Source: Chloroflexota bacterium (GTDB lineage: Bacteria > Chloroflexota > Anaerolineae > 4572-78 > J111). Taken from it: a stretch of DNA of 64,000 bases. The stretch lies in the NCBI GenBank assembly GCA_016860845.1, contig BOKF01000010.1:124001-188000 (forward strand), in the 5' to 3' direction. The position numbers were made by a program, and so were the translations under genes. Shown in pieces: positions 7,129-16,374 of this stretch; within the stretch, counting starts at the first letter, position 1; each line of letters begins with the position of its first letter. Under the pieces are notes generated by a model, which saw only the letters and a list, made by a program, of their open reading frames with translations, made no database searches and was not told the origin of the DNA.

Positions 7129-8871
7129 TTACATCCTGCTACCTTTTCGCTTCTTTCGCCACTCCCGCGTCGCTGCCTCATCCACCGCCAGCGTTGCCGG
7201 GTCAATGATAACGCCATAATCCTCGCGGGCGCTCTCGATACTGACCTTGCCATCCCGCACATCGGCCAGCAGAGCCGACGGGTCGCGCTCCAGGGGGTCG
7301 CCGTAACCGCCCGCGCCGGGCAGGCGCAGGCTGACCACATCGCCGGCCTTGAGGTAATCCAGCCCTTTGGATTTGAGCGGGAGTTCCTCGGTTGTGCCGG
7401 GGTTGAGGACGAATTGGCCCTTGCTGCCGGGTTTGCCCCCAAACAGGCCAAAGGGAGCAAACTTTTGCCGGTCGCCGTAGCGGGCAAAGGAGACGTTGTC
7501 AATCAAGATGCGGATGTCACGGCGCACGGTCAGCGCGCCCCGGTAGCGACCCGCGCCGCCGGAGTCGGGGATCAATTCGTACCGCTCGATGCGAACCGGG
7601 TACTCCATCTCGACGGCCTCGATCGGGGTGTTGCGGAAGCGGGCCAGGTGGGAGTCCTGCCCGTCGCGCCCATCTTTGCCGGGCCGGGCGCCCGCGCCGC
7701 CGCCTTGAATGTCAATGTAAACAAAGCGTTTGCCGTTGTGGGGGTAAAAGCCGCTGAAGCCACAGTTGGTGATGTTGCCATGGCTGCCGGCCATGACCCG
7801 CTCCGGCGCGGCTTCCGACAGGGCCAGGAGCATAGCTTCGGTGATTTTCTGGGTGGTGTTGGTCCGCGCCCCCACCGCCCCCGGCATTTTGGGGTTGACA
7901 ATCAAACCTGCCTCGGCCTCGATGGTGAAAGGACGGTAGCAGCCGGAGTTGGGCGGCACGTGCGGGTCAACGACGGCGATGAGGGCATAATAAACGGCGG
8001 CGTGAACGGTCGCCAGGGGACAGTTGATGTTGCCCTGCACCTGTCTGGCCGTGCCCTCAAAGTCAATCTTGACTGCATCGCCCCGCTTGTGGATGTTGAC
8101 TTGCAGCTTGATCGGCTCGTCGCTGCGGCCATCGTCGTCCACGTAGTCAACACCGCGGTAGTCGCCATCGGGCAGTTCCTTTAATCCCTCGCGGATGCGC
8201 TTCTCGGAGTAGTCGAGCAGCATGTCCATGGACTTTTGCAGCACCTCGCCGCCATAGCGGGTGTAAATCTCTTTGAAGCGGCGCACCCCAACAAAATCGG
8301 CGGAAGCCTGGGCGCGGATGTCGCCCAGGGTTTTATCGGGCACGCGGATGTTGTTGGCCAGGATGCCAAAGAGTTCAGGGTCCTCCTGGCCCTTTTTGTA
8401 GAGCTTGACCATCGGCAGGCGGATGCCTTCCAGGTAAATCTCGTTAAAGCCACCGGCCACGCCGCCGGGCGCCGCGCCGCCCATATCGCTGTGGTGGGCA
8501 ATGCTGCCGACAAAGCCGACAATCTCGCCCTCAACCTTGACCGGGGCAATGGTAATCAAATCCATCACGTGCTGCCCGCCGATGTAAGGGTCGTTGAACA
8601 CAATGACATCGCCGTCATCCAACTGCTCATCGCTAAAGTGCGCCCGCAGCGAGCGCATGGGGATTTCAAAGCCGGTCAGCAGCATGGGGGCGTGGTGCGC
8701 CTGGGCGATAGTGTTGCCGCGCCGATCGAACACGGCGCAGCTAATATCCACAATCTCTTTGATCACGGTCGAACGGGCCGTGCGCACCAGGGTGCGGCCC
8801 ATCTCGTCGGCCACCTGCTCCATGGCGTAACGGATGACTTGCATGGTGATGGAATCGGCTTGGTAGGGCAT
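7129..8871 (-). CDS. hyuB: Hydantoinase/oxoprolinase B-type subunit
   Basis: A 580-residue HyuB-family subunit that works with HyuA in ATP-dependent opening of cyclic amides (N-methylhydantoin, 5-oxoproline, caprolactam) or in carboxylation of acetone and acetophenone. Characteristic stretches are HAPMLLTGFEIP, NDPYIGGQHVMD, AHHSDMGGAAPGG and the glycine-rich GGAGRYRGALTVRRD. The start MPYQADSITMQVIRY matches family N-termini. It lies 90 bp from hyuA, in the usual A-then-B order. The next genes toward the promoter are a phenylacetate-CoA ligase relative and a CoA transferase, so an aryl-ketone carboxylase is as possible as a hydantoinase. Confidence 0.92.
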   Translation of the reverse strand: MPYQADSITMQVIRYAMEQVADEMGRTLVRTARSTVIKEIVDISCAVFDRRGNTIAQAHHAPMLLTGFEIPMRSLRAHFSDEQLDDGDVIVFNDPYIGGQHVMDLITIAPVKVEGEIVGFVGSIAHHSDMGGAAPGGVAGGFNEIYLEGIRLPMVKLYKKGQEDPELFGILANNIRVPDKTLGDIRAQASADFVGVRRFKEIYTRYGGEVLQKSMDMLLDYSEKRIREGLKELPDGDYRGVDYVDDDGRSDEPIKLQVNIHKRGDAVKIDFEGTARQVQGNINCPLATVHAAVYYALIAVVDPHVPPNSGCYRPFTIEAEAGLIVNPKMPGAVGARTNTTQKITEAMLLALSEAAPERVMAGSHGNITNCGFSGFYPHNGKRFVYIDIQGGGAGARPGKDGRDGQDSHLARFRNTPIEAVEMEYPVRIERYELIPDSGGAGRYRGALTVRRDIRILIDNVSFARYGDRQKFAPFGLFGGKPGSKGQFVLNPGTTEELPLKSKGLDYLKAGDVVSLRLPGAGGYGDPLERDPSALLADVRDGKVSIESAREDYGVIIDPATLAVDEAATREWRKKRKGSRM

Positions 8872-8902
8872 GGTAAAATTCTCCCGTAAAACTAAAGAGG
8901 CG

Positions 8903-8956
8903 ATGAGGTGGGAGGCGAGGAGGCGAAAGGCGCATCATTGCCTCCCGCCTCACTTT
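8903..8956. repeat. Inverted repeat between hyuA and hyuB
   Basis: GAGGTGGGAGGC (8905-8916) pairs with GCCTCCCGCCTC (8940-8951) with one wobble. It is a purine-rich hairpin in the 90-bp hyuA-hyuB gap and may attenuate or stabilise the transcript; it may equally be a dispersed repeat. Confidence 0.55.
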
Positions 8957-8961
8957 CCCTA

Positions 8962-11013
8962 TCATCTCCACTCAATCATCAAACTACCAACCTCGTCCAC
9001 CCGGCCCCGCGCTTCCGGCGGGACGACGGTGGTCGAGGCAATTTCTTCCACCAGACAGGGGCCGGTGAAGGTTGCGCCGGGCGGCAGTTGCGCCCGGTCG
9101 AGGATTAGGCTTTCCACAAAGCCGTGCTCAAAAAAGTAGACCGGCCGCCGGTTTTTGGTTGTTTCTTTGGCGAGACCTGTCAGGTCTTGCTGCCTCGCGC
9201 CCAGCCTTACCTCCGGCGACAGGCCGATGGCCGTGACCCGCAGGTTGATAAACTCAACCTGCTCATCCACCGAGCCGTAGGCGTAAAGCTGGTAATGTAA
9301 TTTGTGGAAGGCGTCAATCACCCAGCGCACCTGCTCGGCGGTCAGCGGGCCGGGAGGAACCGGGGTGTTGAGTTCGTAGGATTGGCCCTCGTAGCGCAAA
9401 TCGGCCGAGCGCAGCAGCCGGATATTGTCGGCGGGGAGGTGTTGGGCCAACAGTTGGGCCTGGCCCTGGGTTTCCATGGCTGCAAAACGGCTTTCCAGAT
9501 CGGCGGGGACAACCGTCTTTTCGTTGGCAGCTACCGTCGCCACGTAATCGTAACGGGTGTGGGCCACCAGCAGCCCCAGCGCGGAAAAAACCCCCGGATA
9601 GGGCGGCACAATGACCCGCTTCATGCCCAGCTCGCGGGCCAGGTCTACGGCATGCAACGGCCCGGCCCCACCGTACGGCAGCAGGGAGAAGTCGCGCGCG
9701 TCCAGCCCTTTTTCGATGGTATTGGTGCTGATGCCACGGACCATATTGGCGTTGACCACGCGAATAATCCCGGCCGCGGCCTCTTCGACCGGCAGGCCCA
9801 GGGGCCCGGCCACGTGTTCCTGGATGGCCCGCCTGGCCCGCTGCGCGTCCAGCTTCATTGTCCCGCCCAGGAAATAGGCCGGGTTGAGGCGGCCCAGCAC
9901 CAAATTGGCGTCGGTCACGGTGGGCCGGTCGCCCTGGCCGTAGCAGGCTGGGCCAGGATCGGCCCCGGCGCTTTCCGGCCCCACGTTGAGCGCGCCTCCC
10001 CGGTCAATCCAGGCCAGGCTGCCCCCGCCTGCGCCGATGGCGTGCACGTCAATCATAGGGATTTTGACCGGGTAGCCCTCAAACTGCCCTTCCGACGAAG
10101 TGTGAGGCTGGCCGCCAATAATCAAGCCGATGTCAAAGCTGGTCCCCCCCATATCCACGCCCACAATCTGCTCGTCGCCGCTCAGCTGGCCCACAAAGGC
10201 CGCCGCCAGCGCCCCGCCCGCCGGCCCGGAGTTGACCATATTGACCGCCCGCCCTTTGGCATCGGCCACGCTCATCGAGCCGCCATTGGCCTGCATGATG
10301 CGCAGATCAAGCTGGCCGTAGCGCTGCGCCACCGCTTTGGTCAGGTTATCGAGGTAGCGGGTGATGACCGGCTGTAAGTAGGCGTTGATGACCACCGTCG
10401 AGGTGCGCTCATACTCACGGAACTCCGGGGCGATTTCCGAGGAGAGCGAGACGACCGCCTCCGGGAAAAGCTGGCCGCACAGCTCGCGCACCCGGCGCTC
10501 GTGTTGAGGGTTGCGAAAGCTAAAGATGAGGCTGACGGCAATCGCCTCGACTTGCTGCGCTTTGAGGGCGGCGATGGCGCAGCGGGCGCTTTCTTCATCC
10601 AGCGGGTGGACCACCTGCCCATCGGCGGCCACCCGTTCGCCGACTTCGGCGCGCAGGTAGCGCGGGACGAGTGGGGCCGGTAGGTCTACAAAGATGTCGT
10701 ACAGGCCGGCGTCGGGACGCTCGATGCGGGCAATTTCAAGCACGTCCCGGAAGCCGGCGGTGGTAATCAGGCCGGTGCGCGCCCCCTTGCGCTCGATCAG
10801 GGCGTTGGTGCCGGTGGTGGTGCCATGCACAATGTAGTCAATCTGGCCGGCGTCGGCAGCGGCCAGCTCCAAAATCTGGGCCAGGCCATTCATTACGCCG
10901 ATGGCTCGGTTGGTCGGGGTGGTTAGAGTTTTGGTGTAGTGGATTTGACCGGATTGGTCGTCAATAAGCACTACGTCGGTAAAGGTACCGCCCACGTCAA
11001 TTCCAATACGCAT
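8962..11013 (-). CDS. hyuA: Hydantoinase/oxoprolinase A-type (ATP-binding) subunit
   Basis: A 683-residue acetate/sugar-kinase-fold subunit. The phosphate loops are MRIGIDVGGTFTDVVLID at the N-terminus and VGVDMGGTSFDIG near residue 290, with HGTTTGTNALIERKG between them. It phosphorylates or activates the substrate for the partner HyuB. Around 9171-9190 the gene contains the palindrome GACCTGTCAGGTC, read as QDLTGLA just before the C-terminal barrel; this looks like an in-frame copy of a dispersed repeat. It starts 5 bp after the neighbouring CoA ligase gene, so it is in one operon with it. Confidence 0.92.
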   Translation of the reverse strand: MRIGIDVGGTFTDVVLIDDQSGQIHYTKTLTTPTNRAIGVMNGLAQILELAAADAGQIDYIVHGTTTGTNALIERKGARTGLITTAGFRDVLEIARIERPDAGLYDIFVDLPAPLVPRYLRAEVGERVAADGQVVHPLDEESARCAIAALKAQQVEAIAVSLIFSFRNPQHERRVRELCGQLFPEAVVSLSSEIAPEFREYERTSTVVINAYLQPVITRYLDNLTKAVAQRYGQLDLRIMQANGGSMSVADAKGRAVNMVNSGPAGGALAAAFVGQLSGDEQIVGVDMGGTSFDIGLIIGGQPHTSSEGQFEGYPVKIPMIDVHAIGAGGGSLAWIDRGGALNVGPESAGADPGPACYGQGDRPTVTDANLVLGRLNPAYFLGGTMKLDAQRARRAIQEHVAGPLGLPVEEAAAGIIRVVNANMVRGISTNTIEKGLDARDFSLLPYGGAGPLHAVDLARELGMKRVIVPPYPGVFSALGLLVAHTRYDYVATVAANEKTVVPADLESRFAAMETQGQAQLLAQHLPADNIRLLRSADLRYEGQSYELNTPVPPGPLTAEQVRWVIDAFHKLHYQLYAYGSVDEQVEFINLRVTAIGLSPEVRLGARQQDLTGLAKETTKNRRPVYFFEHGFVESLILDRAQLPPGATFTGPCLVEEIASTTVVPPEARGRVDEVGSLMIEWR

Positions 11014-11018
11014 ATCTC

Positions 11019-12290
11019 CTACCTTTCATCTTTTACCCGGACTGCTTTGCCGGGTGAGCGTTCAATCGAGCCGACCGGAACCAGGTCAATATGGTCGGCG
11101 TGCAGGCCAATCAGGTCGAAAATCTCTTCGCGCAGCCGGGTCATTAAGCTGTCGCTGCCCGGTTCAACCGTCTCCACCGTCAGCCAGACCTGGTCTTTGC
11201 CGGCCTGTTTGGTCAGGCGGATCAGGTAATCGGTGGCGATATCCTGGTGGCGCATGAGAATGTTCTCGATTTGGGCCGGATAAAAGTTGACTCCTTTGAC
11301 CTTGAGCATATCATCGGTGCGGTGCTGGATGCGCTCGACCCGCAGGTGGGTGCGCCCGCAGGCGCAGAGTTCGCGGCTGCGGATGGCGGTCAAATCACGG
11401 GTGCGGAAGCGGATCAAGGGCAGCGCCTCGCGGGTCAGAGTGGTGACGACCATCTCGCCTTTTTGACCGTCAGGCAGCGGTTGACCCGTCTCCGGGTCAA
11501 CAATTTCAACCAGATAGTGATCTTCCCAGACGTGGATGCCGTCACGGGCCGGGCAGTCAATGCCCATGCCGACCCCAGCCGTTTCGGTCATGCCGATGAT
11601 GTCAAAGGCGGTAATACCCATCTCGGCCTCGATTCGCCCGCGCAGGCCCTCACTCCAGACCTCTGCTCCAAAAATACCGACCCGCAGGCAGGTTTCTTGG
11701 CGGAAATCAAAGCCCTCCTGGTGAGCGACCTCCATCAAGCGCAGCGGGTAAGAGGCGATGGCGGCCAAGGCGGTCGCGCCCAGCTCCTTCATCAACTGCA
11801 ACTGCAGGCTGCTGCGGCCCGCGCCAATGGGAATAATCATAGCTTTGAGGGCCGATGCGCCATAATGAAAGCCAAAGCCGCCGTTAAATAGACCAAAAGA
11901 TGGGGTGATTTGCAGCACATCCTCAGAGGTCAGGCCGGCGACGGTCAGGCAGCGGGCCACGATTTCGCCCCACTGGTTGAGATCGGTCTCGGTGTGGGGG
12001 CAGATAACTGGAACGCCGGTAGTGCCGGAACTCATGTGCATCCGCATAAATTTGCAGCGAGGGGCGCAGGTATAAAAGTACGGATACCCTTCGCGCAGGT
12101 GATCTTTGGTGATAAAAGGAAATTTTTGCAGATCCGACAGCGAGGCCACATCATCCGGGCCGAGGCCGCCCAGGTGTTTCACATAGGCCGGGTTGTGGTT
12201 ATGGATGTAGGCCAGGGTGTTGCGCAGACGGGTAAGCTGCAGGGCTGCCAGTTCAGTTTGGGGAAGGGTTTCTAGATTGGGTTGATACAT
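11019..12290 (-). CDS. Phenylacetate-CoA ligase family adenylate-forming enzyme
   Basis: A 423-residue AMP-forming ligase of the PaaK family, with the P-loop SSGTTGVPV, the adenylate motif FDIIGMTETAG and the C-terminal hinge VERIQHRTDDMLKVKG. It joins an aryl or acyl acid to CoA with ATP. It is clearly diverged from the second PaaK-type enzyme at 28151, with replacements such as FGLFNGGFGFHYG, so the substrate may differ. Being 5 bp from hyuA, it may activate the acid formed by the HyuAB complex, as happens for benzoylacetate after acetophenone carboxylation; that is inference. Confidence 0.88.
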   Translation of the reverse strand: MYQPNLETLPQTELAALQLTRLRNTLAYIHNHNPAYVKHLGGLGPDDVASLSDLQKFPFITKDHLREGYPYFYTCAPRCKFMRMHMSSGTTGVPVICPHTETDLNQWGEIVARCLTVAGLTSEDVLQITPSFGLFNGGFGFHYGASALKAMIIPIGAGRSSLQLQLMKELGATALAAIASYPLRLMEVAHQEGFDFRQETCLRVGIFGAEVWSEGLRGRIEAEMGITAFDIIGMTETAGVGMGIDCPARDGIHVWEDHYLVEIVDPETGQPLPDGQKGEMVVTTLTREALPLIRFRTRDLTAIRSRELCACGRTHLRVERIQHRTDDMLKVKGVNFYPAQIENILMRHQDIATDYLIRLTKQAGKDQVWLTVETVEPGSDSLMTRLREEIFDLIGLHADHIDLVPVGSIERSPGKAVRVKDER

Positions 12291-12317
12291 CGTTGCCTCC
12301 TGCGTAAATAACCCGTG

Positions 12318-12347
12318 GGAACTCAGGGGAACTTGTGGGGGAGTTCC
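12318..12347. repeat. Small hairpin GGAACTC/GAGTTCC
   Basis: A perfect 7-bp inverted repeat with a 16-nt loop, 10 bp beyond the stop of the M28 peptidase. Possibly a weak terminator; no T run follows. Confidence 0.4.
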
Positions 12348-12356
12348 GAGGAGGTC

Positions 12357-13559
12357 CTATGATTTTCCCAGATAAGAGCCACTTTCATCAAGCATCTGCA
12401 TCATCGCCAGGGCAAAGCGGGCAGCGCGTTCAAGACCGGATGGCTCAATATGATTGAAGTTATCGTTGTATTGATGCCAATTCGCCAGCCAGCCATCTTC
12501 GCCCACACCGACCAGGCATATTCCTCGGTAACCGCGTCCGCGCAAGCTACCCACCTCTTCGGTGATTATCATGGGGCGGCCAGAGACGTTCAACTCGGGG
12601 TGTTGTTGGCTCACGGCTTCAGCCAAGGCTATAGATTCTTTATCAGGTGTGTAAGCACCCAGGTAAGACAGGCTGCTGTGGCGGGTCACGTAAGCTACAT
12701 CTTTTGCCCCAACCATCTCAAAGTCAATTAACCAGGCATCGGCAAGTTGGCGACCATAAGCATCTAACAACTGATGCATTCCCAAACAGCCCACTTCTTC
12801 GGCGCTGGTAAAGGCCAGCCAGACTTCCGTCTGGTCGAGCGGGTTTTGCTTCAAATGCGCGCCCAAACCTAATAAGCAGGCTACCGCGCTGGCGTTATCG
12901 TTGGCCCCTTCAATGTAGCCTTCCTTCTCGTCGTACATCACAACAAACAGCAAAGACATCAATCCCATCAGGCTGGCCTGCTGGAGAAGGGTGGCCTTTT
13001 TCCCTGGCCTGGCTGCTTGGGCTAATTGAGCCAGCCCATTAACCAGCGGCAGTAACATGCCCAGTGTCGTCGAGGCCTGCAAGAAATGTTTAGTAGCCGG
13101 GCTAAACATGGCCCGGTGCTTGTTGGTATCGGTGTGGCCAATGAGGACAACTCTATGCCGCCGCCGGGTTTTTGGGGGAATCCGAACTAACAAGTTGGCG
13201 GTAGGGCGTTTGGGAAAAAGAGGAGACAGTGGCTGGCGGTTGGCGACTGAGGCGCGCCATAGATGGTAGGCGCTCAGCAGGGCGGTTAACGCCCCGATTA
13301 TATTGGCGGTTCGCCCCATCTTGCCCAGCAAGTTGCCCCCCAGGGTCAGGGCCACCGGCACAAAAAGCGAGTAGCCCCAGGTATCCCAGGTATAAAAGGG
13401 CATTGCCTCAATTTCAGAGAAGCCAGCCTCGGCCAAAGCACACCGAATGTATTCCCGCGCTTGAGCCTCGGCTGAATGACCGGCGGGGCGTGGCCCAATT
13501 TGCTGCGATAAAACCCGGACATGGTTTAACAACTGGTCGGCTAATAAAAAATCGGTCAT
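12357..13559 (-). CDS. M28-family metallopeptidase with membrane segments
   Basis: A 400-residue zinc aminopeptidase-like protein. Metal and catalytic motifs of family M28 are visible: IGHTDTNKH, GANDNASA with the bridging Asp, and TSAEEVG. Unlike soluble M28 enzymes it has hydrophobic stretches near residues 68-100 and 170-205 (LLPLVNGLAQL, LMGLMSLLFVVM), so it may be membrane-attached. It may release amino acids for the adjacent liv importer and deaminating enzymes. It begins 4 bp after the CoA transferase stop, indicating co-transcription. Confidence 0.88.
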   Translation of the reverse strand: MTDFLLADQLLNHVRVLSQQIGPRPAGHSAEAQAREYIRCALAEAGFSEIEAMPFYTWDTWGYSLFVPVALTLGGNLLGKMGRTANIIGALTALLSAYHLWRASVANRQPLSPLFPKRPTANLLVRIPPKTRRRHRVVLIGHTDTNKHRAMFSPATKHFLQASTTLGMLLPLVNGLAQLAQAARPGKKATLLQQASLMGLMSLLFVVMYDEKEGYIEGANDNASAVACLLGLGAHLKQNPLDQTEVWLAFTSAEEVGCLGMHQLLDAYGRQLADAWLIDFEMVGAKDVAYVTRHSSLSYLGAYTPDKESIALAEAVSQQHPELNVSGRPMIITEEVGSLRGRGYRGICLVGVGEDGWLANWHQYNDNFNHIEPSGLERAARFALAMMQMLDESGSYLGKS

Positions 13560-13562
13560 CGT

Positions 13563-14732
13563 TCAAATAATCCCCTGTTCTTGCCAGGCAGCGAAGGTTT
13601 CGGCGGCGTAGCCCATTTCTTCGATGTAGACCTGCCGATTATGTTCGCCCAGGCGAGGAGGGAAACGCAATGAAGGAGTTTCGCCCACCGGCGGTCCGGG
13701 CAGCGCCACCATCAGGCCGGAACGGGGGTCGCTGAGGTGGATGAGGTGAGCGACCACCAGCGGGTCGGCCACCACATCCGCCATCGTATTAACGCGCGAT
13801 ACTGGCACGCCAATGCCCTGGAAAAGCTCAATCGCGGCGGCAGTAGTCAAACCTTTAAAGGTTTCGGTCAGTTGACGATTGAGGGCTGACACATCGGCGA
13901 TGCGACCGGTGTTGCGGGCGTACTCCGGCCGGGCCAGGGCGGCAAAGGCGGGCAGTTCGGAAATGGCGGCCCACTGCCGGTCGTTGCCGACGGCCATATA
14001 CACGTAGCCGTCGCGAGTGGGGTAAACCGAGGCCGGGGCGAAAAATTGGTGGATGTTGCCCCGCCGGGCTGCCGTCTCGTTCAGGCTGTGGGTCAACATG
14101 ACCGGGGAGACCATCCATGATACGGCGCTGCGAAACATCGAGATATCCAGCCGCATCCCCTCGCCGGTAACAGCGCGATGGTACAGCGCCTTCATAATCT
14201 GGCCGTAGCCGTGCTCGCCCGCGCCCAGGTCAACCATTGGCAGACCAAAAACGAGGGGTGGGCCATCCGGGTCACCAGTCAAATCCATAAAGCCGGCGCG
14301 AGCCTGCAAAATGGGGTCGTAGGCAGCCTCATCGCTGTCGGGGCCAAAGCCGCTAATGCCGACCCAGATCAGGTCGGGTTTGACGGCTCGCAGGGTGTCG
14401 TAATCAATGCCCAGGCGGGTGTAGCTGCGGGGGCGTTGGTTGCAGGCAAAGACGTCCACCTTGAGCCGGGCGATGAGTTGATGCAAGATGACCTGGCCCT
14501 TGGCGCTGCCCAGGTTGAGGGTAATGGCTTCCTTGCCGCAGTTGTTGGGCAGGAAATAGCTGTTCATGCCCTCTTCGTCCAACACCTTGCGCCCCACAAA
14601 GCGGTTGGGGTCGGGCCGCTGCGGGTTTTCCACCCGGATAATCCGCGCCCCATCACAGGCCAGGTGGTAGGTGAGAAAGGGCAGGGTGGTGGCTTGTTCC
14701 AGGCTTAAGACGGTAATGTTTTTTAGAATCAT
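13563..14732 (-). CDS. Class III (CaiB/BaiF) CoA transferase
   Basis: A 389-residue family III CoA transferase, which moves CoA between acids through an aspartyl-CoA thioester. The nucleophile is the Asp of GLPMVDLGAG, preceded by the usual acyl-CoA binding region WVGISGFGPDS and followed by the VTGEGMRLDISM stretch. Relatives act on benzylsuccinate, phenyllactate, carnitine, formate/oxalate and mesaconate. The aryl-acid setting makes an aryl or branched acid a fair guess. It overlaps livF by 4 bp, so the importer and the transferase are translationally coupled, which hints that the transferase may act on imported material. Confidence 0.9.
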   Translation of the reverse strand: MILKNITVLSLEQATTLPFLTYHLACDGARIIRVENPQRPDPNRFVGRKVLDEEGMNSYFLPNNCGKEAITLNLGSAKGQVILHQLIARLKVDVFACNQRPRSYTRLGIDYDTLRAVKPDLIWVGISGFGPDSDEAAYDPILQARAGFMDLTGDPDGPPLVFGLPMVDLGAGEHGYGQIMKALYHRAVTGEGMRLDISMFRSAVSWMVSPVMLTHSLNETAARRGNIHQFFAPASVYPTRDGYVYMAVGNDRQWAAISELPAFAALARPEYARNTGRIADVSALNRQLTETFKGLTTAAAIELFQGIGVPVSRVNTMADVVADPLVVAHLIHLSDPRSGLMVALPGPPVGETPSLRFPPRLGEHNRQVYIEEMGYAAETFAAWQEQGII

Positions 14733-15499
14733 AAGCTCACAGTAATTTGCGTATTAGAGTTGGGTGGGTGATGGTTGCTCCCTGGGACTCGGCCCAGGTA
14801 GGCTTGCTGCACACCCTCATTCGCCAGCAGTGCTTTGGCCGTATCACTCAACACGATCAGCCCGGTTTCCAAAACGTAGCCCCGATCAGAAATCTCCAGC
14901 GCGGCTCGTGCGTTTTGCTCCACAAGCAAGATCATGACGTTGGCAGCCCGCAACTGTTGAATGATCTGAAAAATCTCCTGCGCCAGAATTGGGGCCAGGC
15001 CCAGGGAAGGTTCATCCAGTAACAATACTTTTGGCCGGGCCATCAGCCCTCGACCCATCGCCAGCATCTGCTGTTCTCCCCCGGAAAGCGTGCCGGCCAA
15101 TTGCTTGGGGCGTTCTTTGAGCCGGGGAAAGAGCCTGAAAATGCCGTCCATATCCTGGGCTACGGCCCGGCCTTCGCCTCGCCGCAAACGCAAATAGGCT
15201 CCCAACAACAGGTTATCTTGCACCGTCAAAACCCCAAACACCTGGCGCCGCTCCGGTACATGGCTGACACCCAGGCCCACGATGGCTTCGGGCGAATGAG
15301 AAGTGATCTCCTGCCCATTCAGCACGATCTGCCCCTGGCGGGGAGGAACAACGCCCGAAATGCTATTGAGCAGGGTGGTTTTACCCGCGCCGTTGGCCCC
15401 AATCAGCGAGATAATCTCACCGGCCCGGACCTCTAGCGAGACTTTGTTGAGGGCCTGAATGTGCCCATAAAAGGTTGAAATACCTCTTATCTCAAGCAT
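14729..15499 (-). CDS. livF: Branched-chain amino acid ABC transporter ATP-binding protein LivF
   Basis: A 256-residue ABC ATPase. It has Walker A GANGAGKTT, signature LSGGEQQMLAMGRGL, Walker B VLLLDEPSLGL and the H-loop position replaced in LLVEQNARAA, as is normal for LivF. It drives uptake with LivG at the inner face of the membrane. It is the last of the five importer genes and overlaps the following CoA transferase by 4 bp. Confidence 0.96.
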   Translation of the reverse strand: MLEIRGISTFYGHIQALNKVSLEVRAGEIISLIGANGAGKTTLLNSISGVVPPRQGQIVLNGQEITSHSPEAIVGLGVSHVPERRQVFGVLTVQDNLLLGAYLRLRRGEGRAVAQDMDGIFRLFPRLKERPKQLAGTLSGGEQQMLAMGRGLMARPKVLLLDEPSLGLAPILAQEIFQIIQQLRAANVMILLVEQNARAALEISDRGYVLETGLIVLSDTAKALLANEGVQQAYLGRVPGSNHHPPNSNTQITVSL

Positions 15500-15510
15500 C
15501 TTTCCATATT

Positions 15511-15551
15511 TGAATTTAAATCGTAAATCTAAAATCTAAAATCGTAAATCG
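15511..15551. repeat. AT-rich repeat (TAAATCTAAAATC units)
   Basis: Copies of CTAAAATC and GTAAATC bridge livG and livF. They form the final codons of livG (YDFRF) and its TAG stop. Member of the SKIQN-coding AT-rich repeat family. Confidence 0.75.
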
Positions 15552-16374
15552 GTTGCTGCCAATCTACGCCCAGGTAGGCCTGGACTACTTCCGGGCTGGA
15601 CTGCACTTCAGCCGGTGTGCCTTCGGCGATTTTCTGCCCGTAATGTAATACGACAATCCGGTCAGCCAACCCCATGACCAGGTTCATGTCATGCTCCACC
15701 AGCAAAATGGCGACGCCCCGCTCTCGGATACGACCGATCAAGACGTCGAGGGCTGCTGCTTCTACCCGCGTCAGCCCGGCGGCCGGCTCATCAAGCAGCA
15801 ACAGTTTAGGGGTGGCGGCCAGAGCACGGGCAATTTCAACCAGGCGTTGCTGTCCGTAGGATAACGATGAAGCCGAATCTCCAGCCCGGTGGGTCAGCCC
15901 GACCATAGCCAGATACTCCAGCGCCCGCGCTTGCAAATGAGTTTCTTCGGCGGCTACCCCCGGCCAGCGCAGCGCAGCAGCCAAGAATCCGACCCGGCCT
16001 TGCCGGTGACAGCCAACCATTACATTTTCCAGAACAGTCATGGTCTCAAAAATTTGTAGATTTTGAAACGTGCGCACCACCCCCATGGCCGCAACTTCGT
16101 GCATAGGTAAACCCGAAATACACTTACCTTCAAAAACGACCTGTCCTTTGTCCGGGCGATGCACGCCGGAGATAAGATTGAACATGGTCGTCTTACCGGC
16201 CCCATTAGGGCCAATCAAAGCCATAATTTCGCCGGAACGGACCGATAAATCTACCTGATTGACTGCCATCAGCCCCCCGAAGCTTTTGACCAGCTGCCTG
16301 GCTTCGAGCAAAGTTGAGGGTGGGACAAAATCCGGTGGGTTAGATGACTTGGTAGACGGCAAGCTTTCGATCAT
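15529..16374 (-). CDS. livG: Branched-chain amino acid ABC transporter ATP-binding protein LivG
   Basis: A 281-residue ABC ATPase with Walker [10 protein letters not shown], signature [15 protein letters not shown], Walker [12 protein letters not shown] and the LivG-type tail ([15 protein letters not shown]). The first 22 residues before [13 protein letters not shown] are rich in Ser and Pro and not conserved. The C-terminus YDFRF and the stop codon are supplied by an AT-rich repeat. It overlaps livM by 4 bp. Confidence 0.95.
   Translation of the reverse strand: MIESLPSTKSSNPPDFVPPSTLLEARQLVKSFGGLMAVNQVDLSVRSGEIMALIGPNGAGKTTMFNLISGVHRPDKGQVVFEGKCISGLPMHEVAAMGVVRTFQNLQIFETMTVLENVMVGCHRQGRVGFLAAALRWPGVAAEETHLQARALEYLAMVGLTHRAGDSASSLSYGQQRLVEIARALAATPKLLLLDEPAAGLTRVEAAALDVLIGRIRERGVAILLVEHDMNLVMGLADRIVVLHYGQKIAEGTPAEVQSSPEVVQAYLGVDWQQPIYDFRF

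Noticed and set aside
9304..10377. 357-codon plus-strand frame opposite hyuA
   Set aside because: Antisense of a highly conserved HyuA; no start context or motif of its own.
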